DNA of 64,000 nt from Amorphophallus konjac (lineage: Eukaryota; Streptophyta; Magnoliopsida; Alismatales; Araceae), in contig CM040118.1 of assembly GCA_022559845.1 (NCBI GenBank), positions 240,111,224-240,175,223 on the forward strand. The letters are read 5' to 3'. Shown here in pieces: positions 24,681 through 35,926 of the stretch; the stretch's first letter is position 1; each line of letters begins with the position of its first letter. The notes beneath the pieces are model-generated. The model had not been told where the DNA came from, did no database searches, and saw only the letters and a list, made by a program, of their open reading frames with translations. The position numbers and the translations under genes were made by a program.

Positions 24681-26022
24681 TGTAATGCCCCAAAATGTAT
24701 ATAAATATTTTCTAGATTATTGTAAGAATTTTCTAGGATTTATTAGGCTTAAATTGATTATAAGGCCCAACTATGTTAAAATATTAATCCAGCTTTCATA
24801 AATAAAACCCAAAAGGTTTAAGGACCAAGCCCATTAAGTCTGGCCCATGTTCTAGAAGGTTATTTAGCTTATTCACGAATTTTAAGGATAAATACTCATT
24901 TATTAGATAATTATGTGGATAAAATAATAAAGAGTTTGAATTTAGTTGAATTCCGCAAACGGTGAATGTAGCAGTCTATTGTGCGACCTCCACAATCAGG
25001 TAACGCGCCAATACACGACCGTTAAACGCTGTCAGTTCCGTGAGTGGAAGAACAAGCAAAAAGATTAGATTTTTACTAGTTTATCTCTTAGGGATCGAGA
25101 TGGGAGGACTAGTAAATGTGTTGAGGACTCTCAGAAGTCGATCTAAGCCTTAACAAGGACTCTATAATCGATCCAACTCACAAAACCTTAGCTAAAACCT
25201 ATAAATAGACCCAAGTTTTGACCTGCGTGTACCCTTACATTGGCTCGCGTGGAACTAAGGTAAGAAGGTAGTATTTCGGGTAAGTTCCTTAGAACTTTTT
25301 GTTCCTTATACATATGACTAATCTTCCTCAAAATTCCGTGCTAGGAGATCAACCACACAAGGAGTTTGAAGCTTCCAAAGTTGCTGGTTTGACCATAGCA
25401 ACCCAGGAATCTGAGCGAAAGTCTACTGAAGATCAGAAGATTAGAACACCAAAACGAGGTAATTAGCCTAAGTGTCTTTAGAACTTTCTGTTCCCTTTAG
25501 TTTCACCTTCTTACCCTCAAAATTTTACGTCCTTAGGTCAAGAGATTGAGGAGTTAGAGCGACGTGAAGTTGCTGAAAAATTACATGAAGGGAGGAACTA
25601 GGGCATGGCTTGCAGTCACAAATTGGAAGTTGAAAGCCCAGGAACGAGGTAGGTCATCACATGAACGGCAAGAATAGCATGTTAGGGATAAAAGTCCTCT
25701 AGTTCTACTTGATTCCATGCACTATAGACCATGAATTTCATGTTTTATTAGGATCATACATACATACATACATGTCTTTTGCCTAAATGAAGATAAAAGA
25801 TATTCTCTTGTTCATTCACTGCAACCTTTGCATCTAGATGGACTATTCTTCATTTTATCATGACTAGAGTAGTTAAGTCTTTTCAAAACATGACATGTTT
25901 TCAAAGCATAGTTTTTATCTTTCTACTTTCCTGACAATAGGACTCTAACGGCCTGTAGTTAGACTGTCAGAGGGACGTAACGACCTTACGATAAGCCGTC
26001 ACACTCTCTGTTATACTTAAGA
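24681..26022 (+). repeat. E3 3' LTR, first part
   Basis: Matches 16678-18014 of the 5' LTR, with TATA at 25200 and TCTAACGGCC at 25944. Interrupted at 26022 by E4 within the phrase TTATACTTAAGA, which is continuous in the 5' LTR. Confidence 0.92.
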
Positions 26023-26307
26023 TGTTGGAGTTGGATGGTCGCAGTCTATCTCCAAGAAGTATGGATCTAGAGGGGGGTGAATAGATCTATAGCCTAATTT
26101 AAAACCAGTTGTAGGTTCAAATGCGGAATAAAGGCAGATCTACTAAAACACTAAGTCGAGTGTCTAAACTTAGCAACAACACACGTGATCTATGAAGATA
26201 ATCAAGAGATTCAGTAAGAACAAACTCACAAACACAATGCACACAAGATTTTAGGTGGTTCGGTCAATGACCTACATCCACCCCACACTCAACCGAGTAT
26301 GGCTTAC

Positions 26308-26645
26308 TGCTGCGCAACACAGCTTGCGTCCGCTGGGCAATACAGCTTGCCCTACAAACCGCTGAGCAACACAGCTTGCTGTCCAGTGGAATCCTCCACT
26401 ACATGCTAAGCAACACAGCTTGCTGTCCAGTGGAATCCTCCACTGCCCGCTGAGCAACACAGCTTGCTGTCCAGAGGATACACCTCTGCAAACCGCTGGG
26501 GAAGTACAGCTTAACCCGTCCGAGACCAAGTCTCGCCAGCTGAGGATTACAGCTTTACATGTCCAGTGGAAACCTCCACTACATCCGCTGAGCTACACAG
26601 CTTGCTGTCCAGAGGCAGCACCTCTGCAAACCGCTGACAAACAGC
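26308..26645 (-). repeat. Hairpin string GCTG-N-CAGC with variable stems, E4 3' LTR
   Basis: Eight or nine short hairpins of the form GCTGAGCAACACAGC (26308, 26332, 26361, 26405, 26449, 26495, 26539, 26587, 26633) are interleaved with six hairpins whose stems differ but still pair: AGTGGA/TCCACT (26385, 26429, 26565), AGAGG/CCTCT (26473, 26611) and CGAGAC/GTCTCG (26521). The segment lies downstream of the TATA box on the sense strand, so it should be in the RNA leader (R/U5). The translated ORFs here are repeat translations. Confidence 0.75.
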
Positions 26646-26972
26646 TTGAAGAAATGTATAAAAAAAATGAAAATAGAATGAAACAGCAATCGAAAAGCTG
26701 TAAATGAAGAACATAATATAGCTCTCAATAGAGCAGACTGGCCTGGATTTGATCCACGGTCCAGTGAACAAATCTTCAGACTTCACTCTTCTTCTCTCAA
26801 TCTCACTGTCTCTCTTTCTTTCTCTCTGTATCTTCTTCTCTCCTTTTCTTCTTCTCTGCTTTTCTTCTTCTCTGCTTTTCTTCTCTCACAGTGGATCTCG
26901 GTGGCTACTGTTTCAGACTGGACGTATATGCTTCGCCAACTACGATCAACTTCTTTAGAAGATGAAGACTGA

Positions 26973-26980
26973 TATTTATA
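26973..26980 (-). promoter_or_regulatory. TATA box of E4 3' LTR
   Basis: TATAAATA on the minus strand, about 1.6 kb into the LTR; the other LTR has it at 34288-34295. It places the word arrays upstream (U3) and the hairpin string downstream (leader). Confidence 0.55.
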
Positions 26981-27164
26981 ACAGCAGCAGCTGGATAAGG
27001 GCGCGTGGCTTCCACATTTTCCAGCCCAAGGAATTCTCCAGATTCGAGATGCTTCCATCCACGTGGCAGCATCTGGTCACCTTGTCCTCCTGGGATCACG
27101 AGCCATGTCAGCAATCTCAGTAGAGAGTCCCTGTCAAAACAGAGTATCGGATGATCAGGTTGAA

Positions 27165-28380
27165 GAACAACTCTGTATAGACTTATCAAAAGAACTTCGT
27201 TGTATAGACTTGACCAAAAACCTGAGACACTAACGAAGACACTGGACTGACACTAACTCGAAGACGAAAGATAAAACTGACACGAAGTGTGGTCACAAGG
27301 TGAGACAGACACGGGGTCTAGGAAAGACAACACGAGGACAGAATACGGAAACGACACGAAGACAACTCAATGATACAAACACAGAAACAACAGAAACCGA
27401 CACGAAGTGTGGTTTCAACATACGAGAGACACGAAGTCTAGGAAACACGACACGAAGACATGAGAGGGAAAACGACACGAAGTCATGAGAAGGAAAACGA
27501 CACGAAGTCATGAGAGGAAAAACGACACGAAGTCATGAGAGGGAAAACGACACGAAGTCATGAGAACAGCACGAGGTGAAAACGACACGGGCTGACCACG
27601 ACACGAAGATAGAAACAGAAATTGACACGGGTTGAAAACAACACGAAGATGAAAATTGAAATTGACACGGGTTGAAAACAACACAAAGACGAAAACTGAA
27701 ATCGACACGGAGTGTGGTCAAAGCGAGAAAGACACGAAGTCTAAAGCGAAAAACCAACACGAAGACAGAATACAAAGAAACGACTCGAAGTTAGGACAAC
27801 ACGAAGATAGAAGATGACACGGATAGAACAACACGAAGTATACCTCATACAAGTTTTCCTGTCAAGCATGGAAATCAACACGAAGTGTTGTGAACATGAA
27901 CAGCACGAAGATGAAAGGAACAGTGCAATGTATAGACTTTAAGTCCAATGCAAAAGGTTGTACAGACTTCATGAATAGTGCATGATTGTACTGGACGATG
28001 TATACACTTAGCCTATGCAGACCAATGTACAGACTTTGGCGAAGCAAAAGGCTGTATAGACTTGGAGACCCAAAGCCATTGTATAGATTTTGCCTAAGAC
28101 AATGCATGAACTGACGTTGTATATACTTAGCCAATGGAGACCAGTCCGATGTATAGACTTTAAAGAAATGCATGCTACAGTGCAATGTCTAGACTTGCTA
28201 TATGCACGAGACGCTGACCACTGTCTAGACTTGCGATACCTTCGCCAAATGCATACTACAGTCCAATGTATGGACTTAGACGAATGATGCATGAGACGCT
28301 CAATGTATCGACTTTGAGCTTGCTATTCAGTGTATAGACTTAGAGCATAAACCCCACGATGCAATGTATAGACTATGCAC
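27165..28380 (-). repeat. CAATGTATAGACTTT word array in E4 3' LTR U3
   Basis: Two copies near 27170 and 27194, then about 14 copies between 27925 and 28380 (for example 27929, 28024, 28149, 28183, 28264, 28302, 28363), 20-45 bases apart and all in the same orientation. The word is the reverse complement of the one in the E2 LTRs. The main cluster lies 220-720 bases from the sense LTR start. The GACACGAAG array falls between the two clusters. Confidence 0.85.
27240..27860 (-). repeat. GACACGAAG-rich array with 25-bp tandem core, E4 3' LTR
   Basis: About 600 bases reiterate GACACGAAG and close variants (ACACGGGTTG, AACACGAAGA) more than 25 times. Within it a 25-bp unit beginning AACGACACGAAGTCATGAGA repeats four times with starts at 27471, 27496, 27521 and 27546, plus one diverged unit before. 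The opposite-strand ORFs rich in FVSFSLS are translations of this array. Confidence 0.8.
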
Positions 28381-28604
28381 ATACCAGAAGTCTAACACAA
28401 ACAATATATCAGTCATACACGTGCATTCTCCAGATGATATACAAATCACAGTCATGTTGCTATCATCAAAACACAATGTCATCAAAACACTCATGTGTTG
28501 CTATCATCAAAACACAACAGCATTGCTATCATCAACTCATCAAATCATCATAGCACATGTCATCAAATCATCATAGCACATGCTTGTGCCTAGGGGGCAC
28601 AACA

Positions 28605-28620
28605 TTCTCCCCCTTTTTGA
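28605..28620 (-). other. Polypurine tract of E4
   Basis: On the minus strand AAAAAGGGGGAGAA directly precedes the LTR start TGTTGTGCCCCC. A second purine run of the same kind lies at about 28660-28672. Both are typical of SIRE/Maximus-type copia elements. Confidence 0.85.
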
Positions 28621-30690
28621 TGATGGCAACACACTGTGACAGTGAGTCACACACAAAATTTTCTCCCCCTTTGACATGATCAAAAAGAGAAAAACAATAA
28701 AAACACGAGTGCAACATGGCAATATGAATGCAAATACCCTTAGAACAAAAAACTCTCCCTGAAGATAGGACTCCCCTTGAATGAATTCTCCCCCTTTTAA
28801 GTGGGATATTGTGTTCAAGAAATCAGATATACAAAGGGAAAGATTAAGAACTCATCTGACTGACATTCTGAACAAGTAGTTTAGGAATAAGCATTCTAAA
28901 GCACAGAGTCTTCATTCATATGAATTTAGAAACTACTTTCAGATAGAAGTCTGGTTTAAAGGTTATAAATTTTGAGTTCATGCACTACAATCAATGGATA
29001 AGTTGGCTGTGCATGATAAAACAATAAACCAGAATCATATTTACATGAAAGATTCAGTTTCAAAAAATCCTACTTTCGTATACTCATTTAAAAGTTGTTA
29101 AGAAATTCTAGATCATGTATTGAAAATAAACAAATTGACATCCATGAATTTTCTTTTGAAGGAACAGCATTTTTCAGTAATGTTTCATTTAGGGCATTCA
29201 GGTACCAAAAGTCTTTTTGCATAAGGGTATACGTTTATCAGACGCCAATACCCCTAGATACTCAACATGATGGACCATCTGGCCTATGATCAACCTCAAT
29301 AGAATTGATTGACACCTTTTTGTGTGAGGGTACACGTTTATTGGATGCCAGTTACCCCCAGGTACTCAGTGAAAACAACCTACTGTTTTGATCATTTTAT
29401 ACAGAGATAGCTGATACACTTCATGACATGAGTGTTGTCCACTTCTTTGATGGATCACTCAGTTTCTCAGTGATTTACCAGTCATTGCTCTGCGAATGTT
29501 AATTTTCAATGATTTTCAATATTTTTCAATATCTTTCTTAGCTGTCCTTTATATGTTTCAGAATGACTTGTTTAAGGACAATACACATACTTAGCTTCTC
29601 TAACATGATTTTAGATGAGATTTCAGATTTCAGATATGATTAGCTTTGTCTGACATGAAATAAGAAAGGGGTTGAGAGTTTTATCAATTTTCAGCTTTCT
29701 TATTTACAGATTGCAATCTTTAAACTTCAATGATTATAAAGTTTAAACCATTAAGTCAGTCTTTAAGCAATTTAAAATTCTTATAAGAGAAGAAGTCTGT
29801 TTTCTATTGCTTAGAAATTAGAACTTACTAACAGATTGCCATAAGTCAGACTCAATCATTTAGAGTCAAGGATGAAATGATTCAATAGAATTGATGACCA
29901 CTCTGAATTTCTAACAGTACTCCCCCTGTCTATATGCGTGTAATTTTGCTAATGAATGACAAGAATTAAATGAGAGAGAGCTTATGCATAGATCATGAAT
30001 GAATGATATGCAAAGGCATGCAAAGACTCAACAAGCTCCCCAGGAATATATGCAATGTCTTCTCTGAAAATTGAACAAGGGATTTTGAAATTCATGCTCA
30101 TTCAGACTGCCCTATCAATCAATATAACCCATGGTACTAGGCGGAGAACCTGATCTCAATGACCATCTCACACATAGCAAGAGCCTCCAGGCAAATTTCC
30201 CTGCCCTTTAGTAGCTTACCATTTAATATACCACGGTTATGCAGAGAAAAGCAGTTCAAAGCAGTTTCAATATGCATGTGATTTTAGACACATTCATGAC
30301 TAAATGATATGTAATGATGATCATAAGAAGTATGAGTGTCATGCATGATCATGAGTCTGTTGCAACATCGAGCATTCACAAAACCAGCAGAGAGTTTATT
30401 CATTAGAGAGCATCATTCGGGAGCAATCAACTTTTCAAGATAATTCAGTTTCTAGCATTCAGTGTACACAGTGCAATAACATGCAAAGAGAAAAGAATCA
30501 TCAGCTTTTGTGCAGAATTTAAATTCAGTAGCTGAGTCTGGAATGCAGACTGATCAGCTAGACAAGAAGAGAAAGTCAGGAGTTAACTAATCAGATTGAC
30601 ATTACTTTCTCAATTCAATTCTGAAGAAAAGTCACTTACCTGCTTTACCTGACTGATTTATTTTTACCCTTAGTATTCCATCAGATTGTT
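28621..30690 (-). other. E4 3' internal region without recognised coding
   Basis: About 2 kb of A+T-rich sequence. Six frames give only short ORFs (longest 64 codons at 29095-29289 on the plus strand) and I recognise no integrase, RT, RNase H or envelope-like motif. SIRE-type elements usually have a long 3' region after pol, and this probably corresponds to it, with pol deleted. Short purine runs occur, for example near 29922. Confidence 0.6.
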
Positions 30691-30733
30691 GACAAGGCCT
30701 CCAATCTCTTTTAGCTTTTGAATTTATGGCCTT

Positions 30734-30812
30734 ATCTCCTGTCATATGCCTGAAGCAGCCACTATCCAAGTACCACAGATTTATCCTTGGCTGCCAGACA
30801 TACTTGCACACA
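30734..30812 (-). pseudogene. E4 protease remnant (copia aspartic protease start)
   Basis: The minus strand reads CKYVWQPRINLWYLDSGC then FRHMTGD, which is the copia protease active-site region (Asp-Ser-Gly in place of Asp-Thr-Gly). It is one frame away from the gag remnant upstream, and after the MTGD motif (30734) the family sequence ends abruptly. So the deletion that removed integrase, RT and RNase H begins at or just after this point. A stop in the gag-linked frame and a frame change lie between 30812 and 31029. Confidence 0.75.
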
Positions 30813-31028
30813 CAATCAGGTAGATGAGTTTGGAACCCAAGTCTGATTGGGCTCCAGAGAATATGGAATAGAAGTAAAGCAAGACAGCAGACTTTTTGGT
30901 ATCCACATTTGTTTGATAGGATTTTGTTCAGTGGATCCTACATATTTCTTTCTATTGTTGTTCCTTTTCTTTTTGTTATTTTTCTTCTTATTTACACCAG
31001 CATGATTATTGACAGTGTTGTTTCTTTG

Positions 31029-33266
31029 CTAGTGCCTTGGCCAGGGTGTGTTCACGAAGTTTTTGCCATAGTAGTTCCTGGGCTGACTGAAATAATGCAT
31101 ATTTCTAGGTGACCAGTTTCCATACCCACTAACCCAGTTTCTAGTGTAAGGTCTATGATATTGTGTAGCCTGATATGCAAGACCTGCAAACCTTCCCGGA
31201 GTTCTAGTCCAACCTGACCTATTTAAATAGGTTGGCTGTGCATTGTAGTAAGTCTGAGCTCTAGGTTGATAGAAATAATTTGGTTGACTCCTGGCAGCAT
31301 TCTGTCTCCCCTGTACTTTCGACCCTGCTGACCTATTCATGGGTGTGTATTGGGTCTTCTTCAGATGTGATGGTGATGGTGGAGACTTTGTGGCCTTGAC
31401 ATGGGGTTTATATGACTGTTTAAGTTGACCCCTAACCTGTGATTGATCCTTGGGATTTTGCTTGGATGTGCTGGCTCTACACGGCTCATTAACCTTTTGT
31501 TTGCCCTTCTCCTCAGCACTGGGCCTTTTCAGATTAGCAGTTTTGTTCATTGAAATGGTTGAGTTTATGCTAATTAGAGGTCCCTTTTCTTTTTGAGCAA
31601 CAAATGAAATCATTTTCATCCCAAATGTTTTTGTTGCACTAGAATTAAATCCTAGGCCCTCTTTTCTGAAATTAACCTTTGACCCTAACAAAGCATTTAG
31701 ATTCTCTGTACCTTGGGTCATTTTCTCAATGGTCTTAAGCTTGTCCTCATTGTCCTTTTGAATATCTTCAACAGATTTCTTGAGTTCAGTATTTACAATT
31801 TGGACAGCTTCATATTTCTCATTCACCAGCTTCATCTCACTCTCATAGTTTTGAATTTTCATTTTCCATTCATCAATTTCCTTTTCTAGCCTCACATTCT
31901 CTTCCCTAGAAATTTTTAACTCATTCTTGATTTCTTCTGATTCAGAACATGTAAGTTTGAGTTTATTATTTTCAGCTTCAATACATGCAATTTTATCAGA
32001 CAATGAGGTATCATTTTGCATGGAATTGATTTTTCTTTTTAAATGCCTATTTTCCCTTCTAATATCATCTGCTTGATCAGCTAGTTTATGATAGGCATCT
32101 ATCCATTCAACGATAGTAAGATTATTAAATGGAGAAGTTACCTCATCTAAATCTTCCTCTCTGTCTTCAGAGCTAGTTGCCATGAGACAGATGGGTTTCT
32201 CAGCTTCAACTTCACTGTCCGAAGTATTGCTGAGACAACCTTCATCCTCATCGCTCCATGTGCTGATCATGGCTCTTCCTTTCGTGTTCTTTCTGTTTGA
32301 TTTGTCCTTGTGCTTCTGGTTCTCCGGACAGTCAGCTTTCAGATGGCCATAATTCCTGCATTGGTAACACAAGTAAGTTCCATATTGATTTGCAGGTTTA
32401 GATTTATACCTTGTGTCCTGCCGGCCGCCACTATGGTTCCTTCGGTTGAATTGTCCTCCTTCTCTCCTGAGGAACCGCCTGAACTCTTTAGTCATCATAG
32501 CCATCTCAGTATGAGTTATGTCTTGTTCATTCAAGCTCTCCTCGGATGATGATCTGCTAGAGTTGGATCGGTTTGATTTGTTGGATTTGCTAGCACCAGC
32601 CTTCAGTGCGATCAGTTTCCTCTTCTCTTCAGCTTCATCTACCTTCGGCAGATTCATCTCATATGCCATTAGAGATCCAATTAGCTCATCTGCCCTTGTA
32701 TTGTGCAGATCTCTTGACTCTTCCATGACGGTGGCCTTGGTGTGCCAAATTGAAGTCAAGGATCGCAAGATCTTCCTGACTATATGATACTCAGAATACT
32801 TCTTCCCGAATCCTCTGAGGCCATTAGTAATAGTTGTCAATCTAGCATACATCTCCTTGATGGTCTCGTTGGGTTTCATCTTGAAGGCTTCATATTCAGA
32901 CACAAGTAAATTGGCCTTCGTCTCTCTAACCTGAGAAGTCCCTTCATGAATTGCTTCCAGTGCATCCCACATCTCCTTAGTTGAATTGTAGGCTGATACT
33001 CGAGAAAATTCAGTGGGATGCAGAGAACATTGGACTGCGTTGATTGCACTCTAGTTGAGCGTGGACCTTCTGATTTCCTCCTTGGTCCAGACTTCCTCAT
33101 TCGGGGACAGCTCATAAGGTCCCTTGCTAACTACCTTCCAAAGCTCGTAATCCTTAGCCCTCAAAAAGACCTGCATACGGTTCTTCCAGTATGCGTAGTT
33201 GGATCCATCGAAGTACGGGGGCTTTGTAGTTGAGTGACCTTCAGCAATCATCCCTCGAACATCCAT
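31029..33266 (-). pseudogene. E4 copia-type gag with one internal stop
   Basis: From the ATG at 33266 the protein has a DUF4219-like start (PPYFDGSNYAYWKNRMQVFL), a UBN2-type gag core (WDALEAIHEGTSQVRETKAN, about 32970-32600), a Ser-rich linker, a CCHC knuckle (CYQCRNYGHLKADC, about 32370-32325), an acidic segment, a long coiled coil (about 32110-31740) and a basic, Gln/Tyr-rich tail. TAG at 33051-33053 breaks the frame; the remainder is an unbroken 647-codon ORF to TAG at 31029. The Gag would form the particle; the coiled coil is characteristic of SIRE-lineage Gag. The longer ORF start upstream of 33266 is a TTG inside the PBS and is not used here. Confidence 0.88.
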
Positions 33267-33309
33267 CTTGCCTTTCCTCTTCGGGCGATGAGTCCCTGTA
33301 GAAGAGTTA

Positions 33310-33322
33310 GGCTCTGATACCA
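33310..33322 (-). other. Primer-binding site of E4 (tRNA-iMet)
   Basis: On the minus strand TGGTATCAGAGCC lies two bases inside the 5' LTR end (CCAACA). It is the canonical initiator-Met PBS and fixes the element's orientation. Confidence 0.9.
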
Positions 33323-33609
33323 AGTGTTGGAGTTGGATGGACGCAGTCTATCTCCAAGAAGTATGGATCTAGAGGGGGGTGAATAGATCTATAGCCTAAT
33401 TTAAAACCAGTTGTAGGTTCAAATGCGGAATAAAGGTAGATCTACTAAAACACTAAGTCGAGTGTCTAAACTTAGCAACAACACACGTGATCTGTGAAGA
33501 TAATCAAGAGATTCAGTAAGAACAAACTCACAAACATAATGCACACAACATTTTAGGTGGTTCGGTCAATGACCTACATCCACCCCACACTCAACCGAGT
33601 ATGGCTTAC

Positions 33610-33946
33610 TGCTGCGCAACACAACTTGCGTCCGCTGGGCAATACAGCTTGGCCTACAAACCGCTGAGCAACACAGCTTGCTGTCCAGTGGAATCCTCCA
33701 CTACCCGCTGAGCAACACAGCTTGCTGTCCAGTGGAATCCTCCACTGCCCGCTGAGCAACACAGCTTGCTGTCCAGAGGATACACCTCTGCAAACCGCTG
33801 GGGAAGTACAGCTTAACCCGTCCGAGACCAAGTCTCGCCAGCTGAGGATTACAGCTTTACCTGTCCAGTGGAAACCTCCACTGCATCCGTTGAGCTACAC
33901 AGCTTGCTGTCCAGAGGCAGCACCTCTGCAAACCGCTGACAAACAG
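33610..33946 (-). repeat. Hairpin string in E4 5' LTR
   Basis: Counterpart of 26308-26645. The variable stems AGTGGA/TCCACT, AGAGG/CCTCT and CGAGAC/GTCTCG are kept. The first GCTG-N-CAGC hairpin has a base change in its right arm (33610-33624). Confidence 0.75.
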
Positions 33947-34489
33947 CTTGAAGAAATGTATAAAGGAAAATGAAAATAAAATGAAACAGCAATCGGAAAG
34001 CTGTAAATGAAGAACACAATATAGCTCTCAACAGAGCAGACTGGCCTGGATTTGATCCACGGTCCAGTGAACAAATCTTCAGACTTCACTCTTCTTCTCT
34101 CAATCTCACTGTCTCTCTTTCTTTCTCTCTTTCTTTCTCTCTATATCTTCTTCTCTCCTTTTCTTCTTCTCTGCTTTTCTTCTTCTCTGCTTTTCTTCTC
34201 TCACAGTGGATCTCGGTGGCTACTGTTTCAGACTGGACGTATATGCTTCGCCAACTACGATCAACTTCTTTAGAAGATGAAGACTGATATTTATAACATC
34301 AGCAGCTGGATAAGGGCGCGTGGCTTCCACGTTTTCCCGCCCAAGGAATTCTCCAGATTCGAGATGCTTCCATCCACGTGGCAGCATCTGGTCACCTTGT
34401 CCTCCTGGGATCACGAGCCATGTCAGCAATCTCAGTAGAGAGTCCCTGTCAAAACAGAGTATCGGATGATTAGGTTGAAGAACAACTCT

Positions 34490-35700
34490 GTATAGACTTA
34501 TCAAAAGAACTTCGTTGTATAGACTTGACCAAAAACCTGAGACACTAACGAAGACACTGGACTGACACTAACTCGAAGATGAAAGACAAAACTGACACGA
34601 AGTGTGGTCACAAGGTGAGACAGACACGGGGTCTAGGAAAGACAACACGAGGACACAATATGGAAATGACACGAAGACAACTCGATGATACAAACACAGA
34701 AACAACAGAAACCGACACGAAGTGTGGTTTCAACATACGAGAGACACGAAGTCTAGGAAACACGACACAAAGACATGAGAGGGAAAACGACACGAAGTCA
34801 TGACAAGGAAAACGACAGGAAGTCATGAGAGGGAAAACGACACGAAGTCATGAGAACAGCACGAGGTGAAAATGACACGGGCTGACCACGACACGAAGAC
34901 AGAAATAGAAATTGACACGGGTTGAAAACAACACGAAGATGAAAATCGAAATTGACACGGGTTGAAAACAACACGAAGATGAAAACTGAAATCGACATGG
35001 AGTGTGGTTAAAGCAAGAAAGACACGAAGTCTAAAGCGAAAAACCAACACGAAGACAGAATACAAAGAAACGACTCGAAGTTAGGACAACACTAGGAGAA
35101 GACTGCACGAAGTGAAAACAACATGAAGACAGAAGATGACACGGATAGAACAACACGAAGTATACCTCATACAAGTTTTCCTGTCAAGCATGGAAATCAA
35201 CACGAAGTGTTGTGAACATGAACAGCACGAAGATGAAAGGAACAGTGCAATGTATAGACTTTAAGTCCAATGCAAAAGGCTGTACAGACTTCATGAACAG
35301 TGCATGATTGTACTGGACGATGTATACACTTAGCCTATGCAGACCAATGTACAGACTTTGGCGAAGTAAAAGGCTGTATAGACTTGGAGACCCAAAGCCA
35401 TTGTATAGACTTTGCCTAAGACAATGCATGAACTGACGTTGTATATACTTAGCCAATGCAGACCAATCCGATGTATAGACTTTAAAGAAATGCATGCTAC
35501 AGTGCAATGTCTAGACTTGCTATATGCACGAGACGCTGTCCACTGTCTAGACTTGCGATGCCTTCGCCAAATGCATACTACAGTCCAATGTATGGACTTA
35601 GACGAATGATGCATGAGACGCTCAATGTATCGACTTTGAGCTTGCTATTCAGCGTATAGACTTAGAGCATAAACCCCACGATGCAATGTATAGACTATGC
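34490..35700 (-). repeat. CAATGTATAGACTTT word array in E4 5' LTR
   Basis: Same copies and order as 27165-28380. Nearly all word copies are unchanged between the LTRs, though scattered substitutions occur between the words. Confidence 0.85.
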
Positions 35701-35926
35701 ACATACCAGAAGTCTAACACAAACAATATATCAGTCATACACGTGCATTCTCCAGATGATATACAAATCACAGTCATGTTGCTATCATCAAAACACAATG
35801 TCATCAAAATACTCATGTGTTGCTATCATCAAAACACAATAGCATTGCTATCATCAACTCATCAAATCATCTTAGCACATGTCATCAAATCATCATAGCA
35901 CATGCTTGTGCCTAGGGGGCACAACA

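Larger units (their letters stand above)
26023..28604 (-). repeat. 3' LTR of E4
   Basis: In sense order (28604 downwards): the GTATAGACTT word array, the GACACGAAG array, a TATA box at 26980, a CT-rich run on the plus strand (26790-26890), the hairpin string (26645-26308), and the LTR end CTCCAACA. The overall match to 33325-35926 is close. Confidence 0.92.
26023..35926 (-). mobile_element. E4: non-autonomous SIRE-like Ty1/copia element, minus strand
   Basis: LTRs of 2582 bp (26023-28604) and 2602 bp (33325-35926) with TGTTGGAG...GGCACAACA ends on the plus strand. On the sense (minus) strand the order is 5' LTR, initiator-Met PBS, copia gag, the beginning of protease, ~2 kb without recognised coding, PPT, 3' LTR. 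Integrase, RT and RNase H are missing. The right flank (TATTC) does not repeat the left flank (TAAGA); comparison with the E3 5' LTR fits a TAAGA TSD that later lost three bases. It split the E3 3' LTR, so it is younger than E3. Confidence 0.9.
33325..35926 (-). repeat. 5' LTR of E4
   Basis: Near-identical partner of 26023-28604 with the same blocks: hairpin string 33610-33946, TATA 34288-34295, GACACGAAG array 34560-35170, word array 34490-35700. It has one fewer 25-bp unit (starts 34786, 34811, 34836) and about 30 extra bases near 35090-35130. Confidence 0.92.

Noticed and set aside
26272..26707. ORFs of 85-95 codons on both strands, repeated near 33574-33973
   Set aside because: Both strands are open because of the hairpin repeats; they are not coding.
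27293..27775. Minus-strand ORFs rich in FVSFSLS, repeated at 34608-35065
   Set aside because: Translations of the GACACGAAG array in the E4 LTRs.
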